From Halocatena marina (GTDB taxonomy: Archaea; Halobacteriota; Halobacteria; Halobacteriales; Haloarculaceae), in assembly GCF_025913575.1 (NCBI RefSeq), contig NZ_CP109785.1:2604001-2668000 (forward strand): DNA of 64,000 nt. The letters run 5' to 3'. Made by a program: the position numbers and the translations under genes. Below, piece by piece: positions 18,456 to 26,661 of this stretch. Under the pieces are notes generated by a model, which made no database searches, had not been told where the DNA came from, and saw only the letters and a program-made list of their open reading frames with translations. Position 1 is the stretch's first letter. Each line of letters begins with the position of its first letter.

Positions 18456-18997
18456 TGAGCGTGAGTAAACCCGAACCCAATTCAGACGCCGAAGCCGAAT
18501 CCAGCTCCAATTCCAATTCCGCTGCTGCCGTTACCGGCGCTTCCGGGAACGTTGAGTTCGTCCGCGTTCACATCGGCAGCGAGGCGTACGTCTTCGAGCT
18601 GGGGTGTGTGAATAAACTTGTCCGCAGCCCCTCACTCGCACGTGTTCCCCGGACACCACCGACAATCGCCGGTGTGGCGGAGATTCAGGGGAACGTTACA
18701 GCAGCGATCGACGGGCGAACACTCCTCGAGACAGACAATCGTGAAGGAGTCACACAGCGAATTCTGGTGGTATTCGCCAGAATGACGCACGATCAGACGG
18801 CAGGCATACTCGTCGACGGTATCGAAGGTATTGAGACGCATCCCGTTGACATGATTGCGCCGTTGAATTCGACTGACGAGCCTGAGGAACCAGACGGTGA
18901 CTGGTTCAAGGCCGTCGTTGACGAGAAAACGTGGGTGTTTGATCCAGAGCAACTGACCGAGGCAGCGCGCAGGGATAGTGACCAACAGGTGAACTGA
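18455..18997 (+). CDS. cheW: CheW coupling protein
   Basis: This 180-residue protein is a CheW-like adaptor linking the transducer and the CheA kinase at the membrane. After a Ser/Asn-rich acidic tail of about 30 residues, the SH3-like core shows 'VHIGSEAYVFELGCVNKLV', 'PTIAGVAEIQGNVTAAIDGRTLL' and 'GILVDGIEGI'. The core lacks 10-20 residues at its C end compared with long CheWs, but looks complete. TAATG overlap with the transducer implies translational coupling. Confidence 0.9.
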   Translation: MSVSKPEPNSDAEAESSSNSNSAAAVTGASGNVEFVRVHIGSEAYVFELGCVNKLVRSPSLARVPRTPPTIAGVAEIQGNVTAAIDGRTLLETDNREGVTQRILVVFARMTHDQTAGILVDGIEGIETHPVDMIAPLNSTDEPEEPDGDWFKAVVDEKTWVFDPEQLTEAARRDSDQQVN

Positions 18998-19000
18998 AGA

Positions 19001-19366
19001 ATGTCATTACGAATCCTACTGGTGGACGACTCAGAATACATGCGGAGGCGGATTGCGGCCGCGCTGGACGATGAGTACGAGATCGTAGCCGAAGCTCCGA
19101 ACGGAGCACAGGCCGTGAAGGAATACAAGATCAACGCTGGCAAGATCGACATTGTCCTCATGGACATCGTCATGGCGCAGGCGAACGGCATCAAGGCGAC
19201 CGCAGCGATCAAGCAGATTGATCCAGATGCTCGGATTGTCATGTGCACGAGTGTCGGCCAGCGAAAGAAAATGAAATTGGCGGCCCGCGCCGGAGCGGAC
19301 GGCTATCTCGTGAAGCCGTTCGCCGACGCGGATATCGTCGACGCGATCAATCTCGTCCTCGCATGA
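19001..19366 (+). CDS. cheY: CheY response regulator
   Basis: This is a 121-residue single-domain receiver. The acidic pocket is Asp9/Asp10 in 'LLVDDSEYMRRR', the phosphoacceptor Asp55 in 'IVLMDIVMA', Thr83 in 'VMCTSVGQ' and Lys105 in 'LVKPF'. In archaea phosphorylated CheY acts on the archaellum motor through CheF and ArlCDE, none of which is in this window. It follows cheW by 3 bases, which indicates an operon. Confidence 0.94.
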   Translation: MSLRILLVDDSEYMRRRIAAALDDEYEIVAEAPNGAQAVKEYKINAGKIDIVLMDIVMAQANGIKATAAIKQIDPDARIVMCTSVGQRKKMKLAARAGADGYLVKPFADADIVDAINLVLA

Positions 19367-19415
19367 TGTCCGTCGCCGACAGGCACTGCCATTCGTGGAA
19401 TGGAGGAATCCGCGG

Positions 19416-22304
19416 ATGAGTACCGATGACGAGGTGCTCCGCGAGGTGACTTCCATCGTCAGAGATCTGGGCAACGGCCTCGTCACTCTTGAGCAATCCT
19501 CGGACGACGAGACGATTGCAGAACTCTTTCGCGCTTCCCACACCCTCAAGAGCAACTGCGCCATGGAAGGGATTGATGGGGCCGCCACCCTTGCCCACGC
19601 GGTCGAGGATTTCCTCGCAGCCGTCCGCTCTGATGATGTGATTCCATCGTGGACGCTCGTGGACGGTGCCCTCGATGCTGTAGACGATACGGAGGCAATT
19701 CTGAACGCAGTCGAACGGGGCGAGGAACCAACGGTCGATCCCGATGCGACGGCCGCCGCACTACGCGATCTGATCGAAGAACAACACGAAACTGAGAATG
19801 GGACTACGTCGACAGAGGGTGACGGGACTGAAAAATCTGAGTCCGATATTGATCTCATACTACCGGAGCCCGACGAAGACCTGTCAGCTGAAGAGGCACT
19901 CGAACGAGTGAGTATCTTCGACGACCTCGATAAATTAGCGGCCAATATCGACGATGATGACGAAGCATTCGGCGAGCTAGAGGGAGCAGGGAGGTTCGAT
20001 ACGATCGGAGAGAGCAAAGCACCATCTTCGCGGTTGGATGAACCAGACACCCCAAGCACAGTCGAGACATCGACACCGGATGCATCCGAAAAGACACCCA
20101 CGGATAGCAGGGCAGCGTCAACAGACGACAGTGTTGATCCGGGCGATCGTCCCTTCGAATGGGTGAAAGCTGAAACGAGCGAAGAGACGGATATCGAGGC
20201 TCTCGAAGCCGATCTTGAGGACGTTACCTTCGGCGAATTCGACGACGAGGACGAGATGAGTATTCAAGAGCTCATCGAACTCGATCCCGAAGAAGAGTTC
20301 GACACACCAGCGACGACCGAAAACGACGCGGCCCAGACACCGACGTCGGATGCATCTCGGGACAGACAACCAGATGGTGAAACACACCCAGGAAACGACA
20401 CCACTGATTCGACAGACGATACAGATTCAGCAGCGTACATCGAAGAACCCGAAGACGACCCCTTCATATGGGTGAAAGACGAGACGAGCGAGGAAACGGA
20501 TATCGACGCCCTCGAAACAGATCTTGAGGACGTTACCTTCGGCGAATTCGACGACGAGGACGAGATGAGTATCCAAGAACTCATCGAGCTCACTCCCGAG
20601 ACACCAGAAACAGCCGAAGAGTCGACTACTCTCGACGAACCGACGTCGGATGTATCTCGGGACAGACAACCAGATGGTGAAACACGTCCGGTAAACGACA
20701 CCACTGATTCGACAGACGATACAGATTCAGCAGCGTACATCGAAGAACCCGAAGACGACCCTTTCATATGGGTGAAAGACGAGACGAGCGAAGAAACGGA
20801 TATCGACGCCCTCGAAACAGACCTTGAGGACGTTACCTTCGGCGAATTCGACGATGACATCCTCGACGCGATTGAGGCAATTGATCTGGAACAGTCCGAA
20901 TCCCCAACGGAAATCGAGGATGTCGAGTTCGAGAGCGAAACGGGAACCAAGGAGTTTACCGAGCGATTCGGAGGGCTGTTCGATGTCGAGTCCGACGGCG
21001 AGGGACCCATCAGATCTGTTGGGACGATCGAGGACAGCACACTCGACACCGAGCAGTTCCGTCGGGACCCATCGATGGAGACCGACCCGGCTGAGACACC
21101 ACTGCATTCTATCAGTGTCGACGTAGAGACGGCTGACGATCTGTTGAACCTCGTCGAAGAGCTCTCGATGGCTCGGCTCTCGTTCGAGGATGCGATCGGC
21201 GATACAATCAGCGAGGAAACCAGCGATGTGCTCGGTGCGCTGCAGTCGATCGAAGCTGCGTTCCGTCGATCCGTGATAGATCTTCGACTGATGCCACTCT
21301 CGTCATCTGTCGATGGACTGCCTCGCGTCGCCCGAGATATTGCGCGTGATCAGGGCAAGCGTATCTCCTTTGATATTGAGGGCGAGGACGTGAAGTTGGA
21401 TCGGAGTGTCGCTGAGCGGATTGGTGAACCGTTGGTCCACCTCGTACGGAACGCAGCTGATCACGGAATCGAATCTCCCGACGAACGCAAATCGGCTGGA
21501 AAGCCCGCCGAAGGCCAAATAGAGCTCCGAGCAGAGCGAGTCCGCGACGGAGCCGTTATCGAAGTCACAGACGATGGTCGCGGCATTGACCCCGACGCAG
21601 TACTCACGAAAGGAGTAGAGGACGGAGTAATAACGCAAGCCGAGGCTGAAACGCTCGACGAAGAGGACGCTTACGATCTCCTATTCCACCACGGGCTGTC
21701 AACATCCGAGGAGATTACCAGTGTGAGCGGTCGGGGGGTCGGCATGGACATCGTCTCGCGGGTCTGTTCCGACCTCGATGGCACAGTCGAAGTGGAGAGC
21801 GAACCGGGCGAAGGAACTACTGTTCGGCTACGGCTTCCAGTCACCGTCGCAATGGCGAAGTTGCTGTTCGTGGAGGCGAGCGATGAGAAGTATGCAATTC
21901 CTATGTCAGATGTGAGATACATAGGAGAGCCAGAAGAGCAGAATACGATCGACGACAGAACGTTCGTCTCGGAGCCAGCACTCGATTGGGATGAGACCAA
22001 CGACGAGGACGAGAGCACAAACGGAGACAAAGACAATGACGAACAGGAACAGGAACAGTATCGACTCGTACGGCTACACGAAGCATTCGACGTGCCCGCA
22101 CGGTCGACTGGCGATGGGACCGTCATTTGGCTCCGGCCCGAGATAGGGCGTGTTGCGATCCACTGCGATGGTGTCTTAGAGTCTCGTGAAGCGGTTGTAA
22201 AGCCGTACGGACCACCCCTTGATCACGTTCCAGGAATCAGCGGAGCGACGATGGGAGAGAGTGGAGACGTCATCAACATTATCGACGTGACAACGATAGC
22301 ATGA
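19416..22304 (+). CDS. cheA: CheA sensor histidine kinase with expanded acidic linker
   Basis: This 962-residue kinase starts with an HPt (P1) domain. The phosphorylated residue is probably His42 in 'RASHTLKSNCAMEG'. A P3 dimerisation segment then precedes the P4 ATPase, which has N box 'HLVRNAADHG', 'VTDDGRGIDPDA' and 'VSGRGVGMDIV'. A C-terminal CheW-like P5 domain follows. Between P1 and P3 lies an acidic region of about 450 residues. It carries three copies of a module beginning 'PFxWVKxETSEETDI' and containing 'LEDVTFGEFDD', where a P2 domain would normally be. I chose the ATG after GGAGG (19402-19406) over the upstream GTG. Confidence 0.94.
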   Translation: MSTDDEVLREVTSIVRDLGNGLVTLEQSSDDETIAELFRASHTLKSNCAMEGIDGAATLAHAVEDFLAAVRSDDVIPSWTLVDGALDAVDDTEAILNAVERGEEPTVDPDATAAALRDLIEEQHETENGTTSTEGDGTEKSESDIDLILPEPDEDLSAEEALERVSIFDDLDKLAANIDDDDEAFGELEGAGRFDTIGESKAPSSRLDEPDTPSTVETSTPDASEKTPTDSRAASTDDSVDPGDRPFEWVKAETSEETDIEALEADLEDVTFGEFDDEDEMSIQELIELDPEEEFDTPATTENDAAQTPTSDASRDRQPDGETHPGNDTTDSTDDTDSAAYIEEPEDDPFIWVKDETSEETDIDALETDLEDVTFGEFDDEDEMSIQELIELTPETPETAEESTTLDEPTSDVSRDRQPDGETRPVNDTTDSTDDTDSAAYIEEPEDDPFIWVKDETSEETDIDALETDLEDVTFGEFDDDILDAIEAIDLEQSESPTEIEDVEFESETGTKEFTERFGGLFDVESDGEGPIRSVGTIEDSTLDTEQFRRDPSMETDPAETPLHSISVDVETADDLLNLVEELSMARLSFEDAIGDTISEETSDVLGALQSIEAAFRRSVIDLRLMPLSSSVDGLPRVARDIARDQGKRISFDIEGEDVKLDRSVAERIGEPLVHLVRNAADHGIESPDERKSAGKPAEGQIELRAERVRDGAVIEVTDDGRGIDPDAVLTKGVEDGVITQAEAETLDEEDAYDLLFHHGLSTSEEITSVSGRGVGMDIVSRVCSDLDGTVEVESEPGEGTTVRLRLPVTVAMAKLLFVEASDEKYAIPMSDVRYIGEPEEQNTIDDRTFVSEPALDWDETNDEDESTNGDKDNDEQEQEQYRLVRLHEAFDVPARSTGDGTVIWLRPEIGRVAIHCDGVLESREAVVKPYGPPLDHVPGISGATMGESGDVINIIDVTTIA
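20341..20853 (+). repeat. 300-base-period direct repeat in the cheA linker
   Basis: Bases 20341-20553 and 20641-20853 match at all but about eight positions, counted by eye, and are offset by exactly 300 bases, which keeps the frame. They encode the acidic CheA modules. A third, more divergent module copy starts at about 20151. The high identity implies a recent duplication or gene conversion inside cheA. Confidence 0.9.
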
Positions 22305-22483
22305 ACTGGAAAGACCAACTGACCAGAAACGACTCCTGCTCTGATCCGACCGGCGGCGGATCGTCGGACGGCTCGACAACTGGATCCAGCAGTGAGATCA
22401 CGAGCAAGAACAGAAATAAGAACGGAAACGGGTCGTTTGTCGAGTTTTTCTATTGTCTATCAATCGATCACGGAGTAGTATGA
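22301..22483 (+). CDS. Possible 60-residue protein between cheA and cheC
   Basis: The start overlaps the cheA stop in ATGA, and the stop overlaps the cheC start in another ATGA, so translation would be coupled on both sides. The product is Gly/Ser/Asn-rich with a hydrophobic tail 'SFVEFFYCLSIDHGVV' and matches no family I know. Against a real gene, it is not acidic and contains hexamer-like repeats. The second ATGA is also automatic for any frame left open there. I consider it possible but unproven. Confidence 0.35.
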   Translation: MNWKDQLTRNDSCSDPTGGGSSDGSTTGSSSEITSKNRNKNGNGSFVEFFYCLSIDHGVV

Positions 22484-23745
22484 AACTGGATGTCAACACG
22501 ATGGAGACGTTCTACGAGATGGCGCGCGAGGGTGCGGGTCTCGCGGCTGACCGCCTCGCACCGATGATTGACCTCCAGACACGCGTGAGCGTTACCCGTC
22601 TGCACTTTACGAGTCAGGCTGCAATTGCCGATGAGCTCGACAACAGCCGGAATAAGATTGGCATCAGTGTCAGTCTCGTTGGCGACGTCGAGGGGCGTTC
22701 ACTGATTCTCTTTGATGAGGAGAGTGCAAACGACGTCGCACGGATGCTCGTCTCAGACGTTCCCGGTGACGAGCGCGAATGGTTAGCCAGAAGCGCGATC
22801 GCCGAAGTTGGCGCGATCATGAACAACGGCTTCGTGGACGGCTGGGCAGACGTGCTTGGGACGGAGATCGATGTCTCACCGCCAGAGTTCATCACCGGGG
22901 TCTCCGCTGATGCCTTCGTCGATGACCCGACTGACGATGATCTCGCGGTGGCGTTCCGGAGCCGGATCGAGGCCGTCGATGAGGAGATCCGGTTCCAGCA
23001 CTACCTCGTCCCAGAGCACGACACAGTTGTTCGGCTGCTTGAAGGAGAGGATAACGACCGAGTCATCGACTCCGAGAAACTTTCTGGGTTCGATCAGATG
23101 GCCGGTAACGGCGCAGCGAAGATTTCCGAGAATCTCGAGCAAATGACCGGCATCGACGCCGAGATCGAGGTCTGGCGGATTGAATTCATCTCGCTCGACG
23201 CCATTCCAGAAGGCATTGCGACCGAGCGTCTCATTAGCGTCGCATTCACGTTCGACGGGATGCTGAGTGGCTATCTGCTCTTCCTTTTTGATCGTGATTC
23301 AGCGGTCAATCTCGTCGAGTCGACGCTCGGTTCCACACCGATCGGCGACCTCGGTGCGCTTGAGCGCGACGCGATTCAGGAGCTCTCAAACGTTATGGCG
23401 AGTGGTTTTCTCGACGGTTGGGCGAACGTGCTCGAGACAACCATCGACCACTCGACGCCCGCCTACACTTACGACATGGGGGCTGCCGTGGTTGACCCAC
23501 TGGTTGTCGGACTGAGCGAGCGTCAAGAGTTCGCTTTCGTCTTCGACGTGCGCATTCAGGCCGCTGGAACAACGTTTCATCTCGACATCTACGCAATTCC
23601 AGACGAGGACGACCTCATCAACGCGCTCGAGACGCTGGATACTGGACGCGTTGATGAATCGTCGATCACGCCGGAGTTTGCGCCCGCCGAAGCCGTCCCG
23701 TCGTCGTTTGAGGTCGAAGGCCTCACCAAACTCGATCATTCATGA
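22480..23745 (+). CDS. cheC: CheC-type CheY phosphatase, two-domain
   Basis: This 421-residue protein has two CheC-like repeats. The second keeps the full phosphatase signature, Glu and Asn in 'ELSNVMASGFLDGW' with Pro 23 residues after the Asn. In the first, 'EVGAIMNNGFVDGW' has Ala where the signature Asn should be. CheC dephosphorylates CheY and, with CheD, adjusts receptor output in Bacillus-type chemotaxis. At twice the usual size of about 200 residues, this is one of the long haloarchaeal forms. The cheD start overlaps its stop (ATGA). Confidence 0.88.
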   Translation: MKLDVNTMETFYEMAREGAGLAADRLAPMIDLQTRVSVTRLHFTSQAAIADELDNSRNKIGISVSLVGDVEGRSLILFDEESANDVARMLVSDVPGDEREWLARSAIAEVGAIMNNGFVDGWADVLGTEIDVSPPEFITGVSADAFVDDPTDDDLAVAFRSRIEAVDEEIRFQHYLVPEHDTVVRLLEGEDNDRVIDSEKLSGFDQMAGNGAAKISENLEQMTGIDAEIEVWRIEFISLDAIPEGIATERLISVAFTFDGMLSGYLLFLFDRDSAVNLVESTLGSTPIGDLGALERDAIQELSNVMASGFLDGWANVLETTIDHSTPAYTYDMGAAVVDPLVVGLSERQEFAFVFDVRIQAAGTTFHLDIYAIPDEDDLINALETLDTGRVDESSITPEFAPAEAVPSSFEVEGLTKLDHS

Positions 23746-24248
23746 AAACATACAAGAAACTCCCCGATTCAGAAGAGAGCGACCGGCAGCTCGTCCGTGT
23801 CTCTGAGTACGGTGTTGCGGACAGCAGCGAGACGCTCATTGCCTACGGACTCGGTGCCAGCGTGGCAATCGCGCTCTACGCCCCAACAGGTGTCGGTGGG
23901 CTGGCTCATGCTATGCTCCCACGGAAAGACGATGGCGTTGGGAGTGCTGATGGAAAGTTTGTCGATACTGCGATTCACGCCATGCTCCGTGAGATGATCG
24001 GGGCGGGTGCCGGTTACGGAACGGTCGAGGCTCAGATCGCTGGCGGTGCGGACATCTTTCAACTCGATGGCCTTGCCACTGATGCGGGGCGACGCAACAT
24101 CGAAGCCGCCCGTAACGAGCTTGCGGCACTCGACGTGCCTATCGTTGCCGAAGATATCGGAGGTGGACGCGGCCGTCGTGTCGAGTTCGATACAGCCTCG
24201 GGCGATCTCGTGGTACACACCATCGACAGCGACGCGATCCGCTTGTGA
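23742..24248 (+). CDS. cheD: CheD-like protein lacking the catalytic Cys and Thr
   Basis: This 168-residue protein clearly has the CheD fold: 'GVGGLAHAMLP', then 'KFVDTAIHAMLREM', 'AQIAGGADIFQ' and 'EDIGGGRGRRVEFDTASG'. CheD enzymes deamidate receptor glutamines with a Cys-His-Thr triad (Cys27, His44, Thr21 in Thermotoga). Here the segment reads 'LIAYGLGASVAIALY', so the Cys becomes Ser40 and the Thr becomes Ala34; His56 remains. Deamidase activity is therefore doubtful. It may serve only to bind CheC or transducers. It is the last gene of the coupled che run. Confidence 0.9.
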   Translation: MKTYKKLPDSEESDRQLVRVSEYGVADSSETLIAYGLGASVAIALYAPTGVGGLAHAMLPRKDDGVGSADGKFVDTAIHAMLREMIGAGAGYGTVEAQIAGGADIFQLDGLATDAGRRNIEAARNELAALDVPIVAEDIGGGRGRRVEFDTASGDLVVHTIDSDAIRL

Positions 24249-24376
24249 AGGCTTCTGTGTAAGCTCACCGCAGAGCCATCAGTACAGCGCTGTTGTCCTG
24301 TTCGAGATGGGATGGCTGTCGAAACAATCGATATGGTGGTTCATTCAGATTCGAGAGATTCGTGTGTGTTTCTCCG

Positions 24377-25621
24377 TCAGCCGAGTTCGCCCTGAAGCCA
24401 TGCAGCACTCGCAATGAGTCCGACACCGACGAGTCCAACGATGCCAGTCGTCGAAAAGACCGGTGCATAGGTTCCGAATCGGTCGAAGCCGAAGCCGGCT
24501 GCAAATGGTCCGAGTAGTCCGGGCACCGCGAACGAGAACGAGACAAGACCGAACAGTGTGTTGAGATTGCGGCCACCGAAGAGATCTGCAGGCACAGAAG
24601 ACAAGAGCGCACCTGTGCCGCCGTAGCCGACGCTAAAGAACACCGCAATAGTGAGCAGCAGTAGCGGCGCACGTGCCAACGGGAGTACGAACAGCGCGAG
24701 CGCCATCGCGGCCCCGCAGACGACGAAGACGATCTGACGACCGAGACGGTCGGCGACACCACCCACGGCGAGACGGGTGACGGCCGTCGTGCCACCGATC
24801 AGGCTGAGCGCGAACACACCCGTTTCCCGTATTCCTTGCTCTGCAGCGTAGTTGACGAGGTGGTTGAGCAGGACATAAAGCGTCCCGTACATCAGTATGT
24901 AGCCACCGAAGAGGAGGAGGAACGCACGACTCCTGACGGCTTCGCGGATGACTCGCAGCTGCTCGCGCCAACCGTTGTCCGACTCCGGACGACCATCAGG
25001 AAATTCGGCGTTGACACCGTTGACGTGTTCGGGATCGTCAACGATCAGGAGCGCCGCGAGGAGCAACGTGATCCCAAGACCAGCACCGAGCAGCGGGAGC
25101 GTCCCGCGCCAACCGAGTTGAGTCACGAGCATGGAAGCTGTTGGGGCGATGACGAGCATGCCGACTCCGAGACCAGCGCTTGCCAGTGCAGTTGCCATTC
25201 CGCGTCTGCGCTGGAACCACTGGGGAGGTGTCGCGTAGCCGATGACGAATGCGAGGCTCATCCCGGCTCCAGTCACGATGCTGTAGGTCAGGATGAGTAG
25301 CGGGAGGCTATCGGCCAAACCTCCGGCGATCATGCCGCCACTGACGAGTGTTGCGGCGAGCACTAGTCCCCGGCGGGGACCGAGCCACTCAACGAGTCCG
25401 CCCATCGGTGCCGCGGCGGCGTAGAGGACGAACAGTTGAACCCCGAAGACGAGTGAGGTGCGCGCTGTCGAGGTGTCGAATGTCACGGCGAGCGGGTCGA
25501 GAAAAACACCGAACGAGTACGTCATCCCGAAAACGACGCCTGTGGCGAGGAAACACGCCGCGACGACAACCCATCCGTAGTAGAACGTTCCGTCGGCAAG
25601 CCAAGCACGAATGAAACGCAT
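24377..25621 (-). CDS. MFS transporter, OFA/monocarboxylate-like
   Basis: This 414-residue protein has twelve predicted membrane helices. It opens with 'YYGWVVVAACFLATGVVFGMTYSFG', typical of the oxalate/formate and monocarboxylate branch of the major facilitator superfamily, and has the loop 'EWLGPRRGLVLAA' after helix 2. The central loop is acidic. The likely cargo is a small carboxylate, but the substrate cannot be read from sequence. It converges with cheD. A palindrome lies upstream at 25700-25724. The ATG at 25621 is preferred to the GTG two codons earlier. Confidence 0.85.
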   Translation of the reverse strand: MRFIRAWLADGTFYYGWVVVAACFLATGVVFGMTYSFGVFLDPLAVTFDTSTARTSLVFGVQLFVLYAAAAPMGGLVEWLGPRRGLVLAATLVSGGMIAGGLADSLPLLILTYSIVTGAGMSLAFVIGYATPPQWFQRRRGMATALASAGLGVGMLVIAPTASMLVTQLGWRGTLPLLGAGLGITLLLAALLIVDDPEHVNGVNAEFPDGRPESDNGWREQLRVIREAVRSRAFLLLFGGYILMYGTLYVLLNHLVNYAAEQGIRETGVFALSLIGGTTAVTRLAVGGVADRLGRQIVFVVCGAAMALALFVLPLARAPLLLLTIAVFFSVGYGGTGALLSSVPADLFGGRNLNTLFGLVSFSFAVPGLLGPFAAGFGFDRFGTYAPVFSTTGIVGLVGVGLIASAAWLQGELG

Positions 25622-25699
25622 GAGCACACCAGACCGGGCGATGATACAAATGACTGTCGAATTATTGTTTGTTATTTGTTACTAGTCAGATCAACAGGC

Positions 25700-25724
25700 G
25701 TGATTGCGATCTGATCAGAATCAC
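25700..25724. promoter_or_regulatory. Imperfect 25-base palindrome, possible operator or terminator
   Basis: GTGATT-GC-GATC-T-GATC-AG-AATCAC is symmetric except for one dinucleotide in each arm. It lies 80-100 bases upstream of the MFS gene and 65 bases downstream of the tRNA-Glu 3' end on the same strand. It could be a regulator site for the transporter or part of tRNA transcript termination. There is no T tract following it, which weakens the terminator reading. Confidence 0.35.
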
Positions 25725-25788
25725 AATACACTCAGCAAGATCTGGTTGCTTTGTCTCTGGCTTTGACCACTTGAACTGAGAAAGGGAT

Positions 25789-25862
25789 GCTCGGTACGGG
25801 ATTTGAACCCGTGTCGCAGGCTCGAAAGGCCCGCATGATTGGCCGGGCTACACCAACCGAGC
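25789..25862 (-). tRNA. tRNA-Glu (anticodon UUC)
   Basis: The reverse strand folds as a 74-nt tRNA. Acceptor arms are GCTCGGT and ACCGAGC. The anticodon stem CGGGC/GCCTG encloses loop CTTTCGA, giving UUC. The T arm is CACGGGTTCAAATCCCGT. No CCA is encoded. No intron is evident. Confidence 0.95.
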
Positions 25863-26015
25863 GCAAATGTATGTCTGTACTGACCCTTAATAAGCGCTGC
25901 CTTTCGGTACGGGTTATTGGCCCCCCTGGTGCGCTACTGTGTCGCATTTTCACACAATCGATATCCTGTCGTCCGTTCCAACGGAGCAAAGCTACCAACC
26001 TACCACAAGATACGA

Positions 26016-26420
26016 TTAGGCAACTCTCGTATCGCGGAGTAAATCACAGAGGAGGTGCGCGTACAGCACGACAGCGGTGTAGACTGCGAGAAACGGCGTG
26101 ATTACGAACGTAACGAGCGTGAGTACACCCCCAATGATCGTGTGGCTCAGGAGTCGCTCTGTTCGCATGGTTAATCCCTCAAAGAGCCACGCTGGTGCAG
26201 TGAACGCCCGTTTCGGATCGGAGAGTGCCTCAAACAGCAGTTCCCAATCCCCTGTGAGATAGCGAGCAAGCAGGAAATGATCGAGATCGATGAAGACGCT
26301 CAAAAAAACACCGTAGCACCAGAGCACTACTTTTGCCGGACGCGAAAGACGCTCACCCAATGCGAGCGCTCCTACTGCGCCGACGATTGCGCCAACAACC
26401 GCATGCTCGGTCGATTTCAT
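26016..26420 (-). CDS. Predicted membrane-bound metal-dependent hydrolase-like protein
   Basis: This is a 134-residue membrane protein with about four helices. His and Asp residues sit in the pattern of the YdjM-type membrane hydrolases: 'STEHAVVGAIVGA' at the start, 'FIDLDHFLLARYL' in the middle, and 'LLSHTIIGGV' plus 'YAHLLCDLL' toward the end. These could bind a metal. The reaction is not known. It lies between two tRNA genes on the same strand. Confidence 0.65.
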   Translation of the reverse strand: MKSTEHAVVGAIVGAVGALALGERLSRPAKVVLWCYGVFLSVFIDLDHFLLARYLTGDWELLFEALSDPKRAFTAPAWLFEGLTMRTERLLSHTIIGGVLTLVTFVITPFLAVYTAVVLYAHLLCDLLRDTRVA

Positions 26421-26586
26421 CGTAAGGCCATTTGCCGGGATCGGTCATTAGCCTACCGACGGCGACGCGTACAACCCAGTATCTGTCACCGACGTTGTCT
26501 ACAGACAGTAGTTACTCACCGACCGTATCGTCGTATTGCAGAAGGGAGGTCACACATCCCCAGTCGAATAAACGAGAACGCAGAAC

Positions 26587-26661
26587 GAGCACGGTGGGAT
26601 TCGAACCCACGGCCGTCGGATTAGAAGTCCGACGCTCTAGTCCTAGCTGAGCTACGTGCCC
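26587..26661 (-). tRNA. tRNA-Arg (anticodon UCU)
   Basis: The reverse strand folds as a 75-nt tRNA. Acceptor arms GGGCACG and CGTGCTC pair with one G-U. The anticodon stem TCGGA/TCCGA has loop CTTCTAA, giving UCU, which reads AGA and possibly AGG. The T arm GTGGGTTCGAATCCCAC is standard. Confidence 0.95.

Noticed and set aside
20341..20853. Repeat as a CRISPR or mobile element
   Set aside because: The copies are 213 bases, only two near-identical, in frame within cheA and encode protein modules, so they are an internal duplication.
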